From contig OX421503.1 in the NCBI GenBank assembly GCA_949126835.1, forward strand, positions 1,687,501 through 1,751,500: a DNA stretch of 64,000 nt, read 5' to 3'. Each line of letters opens with the position of its first letter. Position 1 is the stretch's first letter. This DNA is from Anisus vortex (Eukaryota > Mollusca > Gastropoda > Planorbidae). The notes beneath the pieces were generated by a model. That model had not been told where the DNA came from, did not search any database, and worked only from the letters and a program-made list of their open reading frames with translations. The position numbers and the translations under genes were made by a program. This document shows positions 58,701 to 64,000 of this stretch, one piece after another.

Positions 58701-59352
58701 ACTGGTATTCGGACACACAGTTCGTGGACCACTAAAGCTGTTACAAGAGACATGGTTGTCATCCACTGAAGACACTGGTCTACTGACATACGTGGAAAAT
58801 TTTAAAAATAGACTGTATAATGCATTAAAAGTTGTCAGATCTAATCTTTTGCAGGCACAAGACAAGATGAAGGTCTATTATGACGTCAACGCAAGAACCC
58901 GTATCTTCCAACCTGGTGATAAAGTTCTCATGCTGACGCCACTGTCTGGTCAACCCCTGAGTGCCAAGTTTACAGGACCCTACGAGGTTATGGCTAAGCT
59001 TAGTGAGGTTAACTATCTTGTAAAGACCCCTGATAGACGGAAATCGCAACGAGTGTGCCATATCAATATGTTGAAACCATACATTACCAGAGAAGAACAA
59101 AATGTTGTTGCCTCGGTAAACACTGTTGTTAAAGTCAGGAATAATTCACCCGAAATTGAGCGTGAAGTTGCAGAAAGCAAATTACAAATCACAAAAGCTC
59201 TAAAAACCCTTAATGAAAAATTGGCACATTTACCCGCCTGCGAACAATCCGCTATCAAAGGTCAAATTAATGAACATATTAATATTAATCTATTCGCAGA
59301 TGTACGCAATAGAACAAGACTGATTGAACAAGAGGAAACCAGTTTCTCATGA
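55729..59352 (+). CDS. Gag-protease-integrase polyprotein (no RT)
   Basis: 1207 residues, ATG in a good context (aacATGG). Residues about 20-60 resemble a SAP-like helix pair (LTQLKEMANSLGI). Then comes a charged coiled coil with three copies of VQLEGKRIE (117-143), a capsid-like domain (about 185-345), and a CCHC knuckle (Cys401, CTFCKKDGHIKENC). The protease has DSGAD (Asp554). Integrase: His779/His786/Cys816/Cys819 zinc site, catalytic Asp850, Asp909, Glu945 (DD35E spacing), and a GPY/F module (TGPYEV about 1082). The last 50 residues (LAHLPAC...NLFADV) look like the segment just before RT in elements with integrase before RT. All catalytic residues I can check are present. Integrase would insert cDNA; RT is absent. 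Confidence 0.95.
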   Translation: MAEANLTLEQLNIFAITSEQLTSMSLTQLKEMANSLGIDITEVTPVRSKLIQDIKDCLKRHGRMLEENTMNSEESVVLNVSETLKTDIDNHEFKMNGNELSADMKFQLEMRKLEIQVQLEGKRIEVQLEGKRIEVQLEGKRIEAEKEKRLGELEKERIASNERIELAKSRSSTHTIQETNNVELYKFKKHVPSMENMDIDEFFMVFDRNSIDYKFPEDKKAVLLRSALTKGKALDVVLNLTPEECNDYELIKSRVLLSYVLTPEKYRKLYREYKKEPEVSHVDFLRLEKKYFDRWLRSKNVNKDYEKLYNLILMEDFTEKIRTDIKVHLADRGIEIAEQAAVKADEYVIIHPHSHYFQNDRTSLRTQNSNTERKLRSTEDKSKQKADKQENSSFVQKRITCTFCKKDGHIKENCWSLHKEKRPIKNKNNVVLSHIAVQTETHINKTAHKRIKAERKTSDVSHEEMAKHACPSCSKSEKVFEMKTEAIEHSSFNSKRSVTDEQSVNKTFTYGGSSVARNSVGRELPECMLSDVSEGYVSPIDNQARERKIKILRDSGADISLLLKNTVPTSKLTHTGQYALISTMAGTLTAPLDRIQLKSNYFTGSVIVGIVKKFPYRGISLLLGSDIAKNQVHPVLKETKDSVQCRNTENSVCVITRAMEKQQMANESTKKPEPTPEIDLQATFMADVLGGHSSHTDQNNLSPRQLLILAQGKDPEIGKLKEEAKNEGELETMAAGYYLRDELLMRKWRGKENDDETCSEVHQIVVPNVYRKDILHMAHDSPYAGHLGIQKTFDRILPYFFWPGLRRDVTSFCRSCHVCQMVGKPNQTIPVAPLRPIPAFSEPFSHIIIDCVGPLPKTKAGHQYLFTIMCSATRFPEAIPLRSINADKISDALIGFFTRYGLPKTVQSDQGSNFTSKLFRQVLERLGIRHAVSSAYHPQSQGALERYHQTLKNMLRTFCFEHNDDWDRGIPFALFATREAVQESLGFSPFELVFGHTVRGPLKLLQETWLSSTEDTGLLTYVENFKNRLYNALKVVRSNLLQAQDKMKVYYDVNARTRIFQPGDKVLMLTPLSGQPLSAKFTGPYEVMAKLSEVNYLVKTPDRRKSQRVCHINMLKPYITREEQNVVASVNTVVKVRNNSPEIEREVAESKLQITKALKTLNEKLAHLPACEQSAIKGQINEHININLFADVRNRTRLIEQEETSFS

Positions 59353-60161
59353 AATGTTTCTTTTATGTCATTCATTGTATTGATTAACATATATATTATT
59401 GTAAATATGACAATAAATAAACTATGTTTTGAAATATTACAATATGAGACATTACAGAACAAAACTTCAAATTCTACTAGAAACAATCATACGTTGTAAG
59501 GTAAAAGGTAACTATTGCATACAGCAATTGCACACACACCGGTATTTAACTTGAATACATCCACACTTGTGTTTGTTCAATTGATTATTGATGTGTTTTG
59601 AAAATTGTTTGTTTCTATGTCGTCATGTTATAATTTGGATGTCTTATTTTATGCTATGTAAAAGCTAAATCAGCTGAGATTATAACATTTTTTTAAAATA
59701 TTCTTGATGTCATAATTGAGACATCATAATAATCATATAATAACTGAAAATCATTAGTTAATGATACAGTGATCGGTTATAAATAAATTAAATTTTCTAA
59801 AGAATTATCTATCAATTATTAATCGGTTCCACTTATTTGGGTAATTCATATCAATTCTATGGGAATTGGTTATTGGTGGTAATAGTTTTATGGTCAACGT
59901 TGTACACACAATAATCATAATTGTAAATATTAATTGATAAATAAATGTTTAATTAATAATCATTGATAGAATAATGTGATAAGGGATTCCATAATAGCGA
60001 CTTTGTTATTAAGGGAATATGTAATATATGGTTCATTTTAATCTTAAAAAGATTGTCCAATAGTCAATTAAATCTTACGAATAGTTTGGGAATTCGGTTC
60101 ATTTTATGGGTACTCTACAAAGAATTCCATACTTAACGCTGTCTGTAATTCCTTTGTGTCT
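59353..60161 (+). other. AT-rich non-coding tail of the LTR element
   Basis: I read all frames for RT (YxDD) or RNase H motifs and saw none, only short AT-rich ORFs. This is where RT-RNase H would be expected in a Gmr1-type element. Confidence 0.75.
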
Positions 60162-60175
60162 TAAGGGGGGGCGAG
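60162..60175 (+). promoter_or_regulatory. polypurine tract
   Basis: aagggggggcgag directly before the 3' LTR; would prime plus-strand DNA (family knowledge). Confidence 0.75.
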
Positions 60176-60774
60176 TGTTACGAGTAGATTTATTTCCATA
60201 TTATATTGGTTCTGTTATTATTAACTAAAGTTAAAATGAAATAATCTTAAACCCGAAATGTTTCCGTGTTAGGAATAAAACATGCATATGTCTAGACACT
60301 ACGTCATAGCGATAAAATACGTCATATGCACGAGGGTGGAATACCGTTTAGTTTAGTTCTAGTTTGGGCGCTAATGTGTGAGGACTGGTTTTGACCACTT
60401 TCTTAAAGATAGGATTACAGCTTAATTCATTATAGAAGAATCTCAACTGATTAAGTTTCATTATATAATACTGATACATGTATTCTGTGGTATTGTTATA
60501 TTTTATCATCTCAACTTGTTGGAATAAAATTGTGTTCAATTTCAAACAGGATTGTGGATTTCCTATATATTAAGGTACAGTTTATCTAAATCACTTTATA
60601 CACAAAAGATTCATATCGCGACGAGTCAAATAAACATCAAATCTAATTCAATAACATCAATATAAATTCTTATACAACCTTGTGAGATCCAAGATGGATA
60701 TGAATCAAAATAATATATAATAATACATTACTAAAAATATCATCTAACGTCAGTAGCTGATTTCGCACGTGACA
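60176..60774 (+). repeat. 3' LTR
   Basis: Same 599-bp sequence as the 5' LTR. Its last 16 bases occur again at 61045-61060 because of a later tandem duplication. Confidence 0.95.
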
Positions 60775-61330
60775 ATGGACAGAGTGGAGTCCAGAAACAT
60801 GCCGAGGCTCTTTACAGTTGGGGACATACAGGATGCTGGATAACAAGCCAAGCAATTCGGGTTCAAATATGGATATTGCGATTTGACAGCATCCCATGAG
60901 GTTATGATCCAAGCAGTGATGGTTACTCTATATCTCTAACGAGGCTGGTGATAAGGGGGGGGGTGAGGGGAAAGCCCCCTGGCTGCACAGTCCCTTAACG
61001 TGCTGTGACTTAAGAAATAGAATTAATGAGCGCTGCTGACATACGATTTCGCACGTGACAATGGACAGAGTGGAGTCCAGAAACATGCCGAGGCTCTTTA
61101 CAGTTGGGGACATACAGGATGCTGGATAACAAGCCAAGCAATTCGGGTTCAAATATGGATATTGCGATTTGACAGCATCCCATGAGGTTATGATCCAAGC
61201 AGTGATGGTTACTCTATATCTCTAACGAGGCTGGTGATAAGGGGGGGGGGGTGAGGGGAAAGCCCCCTGGCTGCACAGTCCCTTAACGTGCTGTGACTTA
61301 AGAAATAGAATTAATGAGCGCTGCTTAATC
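60759..61330. repeat. 286-bp tandem duplication across the LTR junction
   Basis: 60759-61044 and 61045-61330 are near-identical (they differ by the length of a G run). Each copy starts with gatttcgcacgtgaca, the last 16 bases of the LTR, followed by ATGG and L2 sequence. Confidence 0.9.
60775..61330 (-). mobile_element. L2-like LINE, upstream part (right of LTR element)
   Basis: The minus strand reads VKSLGMFLDSTLS, an L2-type RT segment, up to the ATGG junction. Joined to 54851 at the ATGG it continues in the same frame (STLSMQPHISFL), so this and 54204-54851 were one LINE. Duplicated once by the 286-bp event. Confidence 0.78.
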
Positions 61331-61349
61331 ATCGCAACTTCAAGAAGAA

Positions 61350-61600
61350 ATAAACATAAGGAGAAAAAAAACTTTTCTTATTACTTATGCGAGAGCAGAC
61401 GCATATAAGTAGGGCCTACTCTTTCTTTCCAAGTGGTATCCTGGCATGGAATGGGTTGATTGAACAAACTAGGAAAACCAATAAGTTAATGTCATTTAAG
61501 ACACTAATACAATTGCAAGACTAGACTCGGACAACAGATGAGCGATATAAGGACATATAATGACAGAACCCTGGGCGTCTGTAATATATATATATATATA
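61350..61600 (+). mobile_element. LINE-B 3' end, forward
   Basis: ttacttatgcgagagcagac, ggcatggaatgggttgattg, aatgtcatttaagacactaa, then gggcgtctgtaatatatata. Confidence 0.76.
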
Positions 61601-61761
61601 TTAAATACATTCTCAAATATATATGCCGTGGCCAAAGGTTTGCCAAATGCTGGGTCGCGTCCCGTTAAAGGGTTCACGAAAGTAAAATTACCGGTTCGTA
61701 AAAATGAAGTGGGAATGCATACAACTTTAGCTCAGTATATCATCGACATTCTAATATCTAT

Positions 61762-61818
61762 CTATTCTTATATATTACAGACGCCCCTTCTTTAAAGAAG
61801 ATTCTAGCGTCCTATTTC
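61762..61818 (-). mobile_element. LINE-B 3' tail fragment, reverse
   Basis: cttatatattacagacgccc, cttctttaaagaagattcta, gcgtccta. Confidence 0.65.
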
Positions 61819-62734
61819 TTTCAAAGGATAGCTTTAAGGCTAGAAATGTTGTGTTATTTTATGTTTTATGACTTAACTATTCCCTCCCTGCTCTATTCAA
61901 ACAAATAGACCGGTTTAAGTCAGTTTGAGTCGGTCTATATACGCCATGAAAGCTTCACAGACAGACACATACCAAGCCGGCTATTGTGTATATTTGATGG
62001 GCGATAAAAAACATTTAGAAAGTTCGCTTCGTTGCACGCGAATGTTTCATGGTTATGAATTTACAATTCACGTGACCAAAGTCGCGCGCTTTTCACGCAG
62101 AAGATGTTGAAAAGATCTTTTGATATATTATAAAAAAAAAAGAAAGAAAATGACGGTCTATATAGTTCTTGTGAACTAATAGTTTCCCCCAGTTTTTGTT
62201 ACCTTGTTGTGGAAGAGATGATTACGTGGCCAGCTCACTGCACAGCAGAAGTTATAGATGTATAATCTGGCAATGCGAGGGGTAAGTGTAAGGTCCCCAA
62301 AGTCATAGCTTGTTGTGGCCCCGAAAATAGATCTTGTCAGCATTCGTTACCAGGGCCCTCGAGAGAAAAAAAAAGACGCCAGTACGAGATATTTTCTGGG
62401 TCCCTCCCACACACACACACATTTTTTTCGAACACTAGTCATATCTAGATGATTTATTTGTATTACATACGTTTGAAAAATCGGGAATCTTTTTAAAAGG
62501 TCTGTGGACCATTTTATGAAACTGTCATAAGTGTTACCATTTACCATTAGAGTGTAATCATTTCAATAACAGCTTTACAGGTATATTACAAAAATACTTT
62601 AATCAAGTAGGCCTACATAGTTCTTAGTTTAAATTATTGTAATCGTTCCTCCGCTTACAAAGATGTGTAAAATGGGAAACGGGACTCTCACTGATGATTG
62701 GTGATTGATTTGGTTGAAAAGAAATCCAAGAGCG
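61819..62734. other. no gene recognised
   Basis: Short ORFs only (for example 61925-62110), no domain. Confidence 0.45.
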
Positions 62735-62835
62735 TGGGTCGGCAACCTAAGGCACGCGTGCCAAAATTATCACGCAGAGTGATTTTTAATGGCATGCGAG
62801 AGACCTCCAAGATGTGTTTATTATTGATAAAAAAA
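62735..62835. mobile_element. hAT-type MITE end fragment
   Basis: gggtcggcaacctaaggcac, gcgtgccaaaattatcacgc: the same end type as 50975-51219. The opposite end was not found. Confidence 0.6.
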
Positions 62836-64000
62836 AACTAACTACATTTTCCGGTTCTGAATAAGGAAAACTGACAGTTGAAGCTGATGTTTCTGAATGA
62901 CATAGCGACACATTTAAGTGAGGTTAACTTGCATTTACAAGAACCACTGGAATGGATTTGCATTGAAACTGGACTTGTAGGCCTACATGTAGCCTACATC
63001 CCTATATTAAGATAGATAGTTGGGCTTTTTTTTAGAAGTACACTCAAAGCGGAGTTTTCTAATCAAAGGCAAGACTTTTAAATTGTTTGACTCATTTTTT
63101 CATACCACATCAAGCCTAACTGTTTTGATATTATTACAACCTTCTTAGATGTAGATATTTTTTAAAGTGCAGAGATATTGTGGATTATAAAATGCAGCAA
63201 GTTAAATTTTAAACCTTTAAATAAAAAATGTTCATTTGCGGAAAAAAATCTGGAACGAAGCTGCTTAGGAAAGTTATCAGCTATTCTCAACTACTAGGCA
63301 GGCATTCTCTCTTTTACTTTCAGCTTTTTGTTCAACTTACACTTGTGAACAGATTTTACCGCACATGTCAGCTGTTTTAAGCATACAAAAAGGTCACCTA
63401 CACTTGGCCGCTCATTAATTGATATAGACTAATTACATTTAAAAGAGCTTTTATGGTCATCTTCTTTAATTAAAAATAAATAGGCATATAGTAACTCTGA
63501 AATATTTTTTTAAATTTTTAATTTAATAAATATAATAAATATTAATATATTAAATTTAATAAATATAGCACTATATTACGTAATTTCTGTAATTATTAAT
63601 GTTTAAAATATAAACGGCTTAAATTAATGCAGGAAATGTTTATTTAAAACAGTTTAACGTAAATTATTGTAATCCTCTAATAATTAAATCTTGTAATGAG
63701 TACCGTAATGTTGGATCTATAAAAAGAAATAATAATTAGTGAGTAATATTTGTTATATTACAAAACATAACTTGTTTGGCATCAATATAACATCAAATGT
63801 GGACAAGTTTTTTATTAAAGGGAGATAAAAAAAAAAGTTTTATTTGAGCTAATATTTTTAATATGTTTCTTTTTTTTTTTCTTTAATAAAAGAATAAATA
63901 GCTTACGGTGTATAGCTTTGAAATGATCAAACTGTAAAAAATATTTTAAAATTATATAAATATTATATGACTAAAGTATTTACATGTACATTTTCAAACA
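62836..64000. other. no gene recognised
   Basis: Very AT-rich to the window end; nothing supported. Confidence 0.5.

Larger units (their letters stand above)
54852..60774 (+). mobile_element. Gmr1-type Ty3/Gypsy retrotransposon lacking RT and RNase H
   Basis: 5923 bp: 599-bp 5' LTR, 278-bp leader, one ORF (55729-59352), 823-bp AT-rich non-coding region, polypurine tract, 599-bp 3' LTR, 4-bp duplication ATGG. The LTRs begin TGTTACG and end GTGACA, and I found no difference between them on reading through, so insertion is recent. The ORF encodes Gag, protease and integrase but no RT or RNase H. The intact frame argues the existing proteins are still under selection or very young. Moving the RNA would need RT from another element (inference). 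Confidence 0.93.

Noticed and set aside
55729..59352. Domesticated host gene derived from gag or integrase
   Set aside because: Flanked by identical LTRs with a target duplication and no introns; it is a mobile element, not an old domesticated gene.
59262..59486. Antisense ORF over the end of the polyprotein
   Set aside because: Short, no domain, overlaps the real reading frame.
60670..61198. Short minus-strand ORFs repeated twice
   Set aside because: Shadow frames of the L2 LINE remnant and its tandem duplication.

Overview
This is a eukaryotic, AT-rich, intron-rich and very repeat-rich window. The only clear host gene is a Na+/K+-ATPase alpha subunit with 15 recognisable coding exons (26143-40643, + strand). 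The protein sequence, together with the mix of tRNA-derived SINEs, CR1/Jockey-, RTE- and L2-like LINEs and hAT miniature elements, suggests a mollusc, probably a gastropod snail. That assignment is inference; nothing here fixes the species.

Layout. 1-2.7 kb: the 5' part of an apparently intact endonuclease/reverse-transcriptase LINE on the minus strand, running off the left edge. 2.7-25.1 kb: no convincing host gene; tandem arrays (24, 39, 46, 29, 25, 19, 20 and 11 bp periods), many copies of one tRNA-derived SINE (called SINE-A here), 3' ends of one LINE family (LINE-B), hAT-type miniature elements, and stretches with nothing recognisable. 25.78-43.5 kb: the ATPase gene with a TATA-type promoter candidate, a long first intron full of insertions, and a long probable 3' UTR. 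43.6-54.2 kb: nested SINE, LINE, MITE and hAT copies, including a 1.8 kb hAT deletion derivative and a 48-bp tandem array. 54.2-61.3 kb: an L2-like LINE split by a young 5.9 kb LTR retrotransposon. 61.3-64 kb: LINE and MITE fragments, then AT-rich sequence with nothing recognisable.

The most interesting object is the LTR retrotransposon at 54852-60774. Its two 599-bp LTRs look identical, the target duplication is ATGG, and one uninterrupted 1207-codon ORF encodes Gag, aspartic protease and a complete DD35E integrase, but no reverse transcriptase or RNase H. The integrase follows the protease directly, and the ORF ends where the RT domain would begin. This fits a Gmr1-type (integrase-before-RT) Ty3/Gypsy element that lost RT yet moved recently, presumably using RT supplied in trans.

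Two ATPase splice sites (donor of intron 2, acceptor of intron 12) sit in tandem triplications with a period of about 54 bp, leaving decoy splice sites. Several repeats are clearly nested, so an insertion order can be read.
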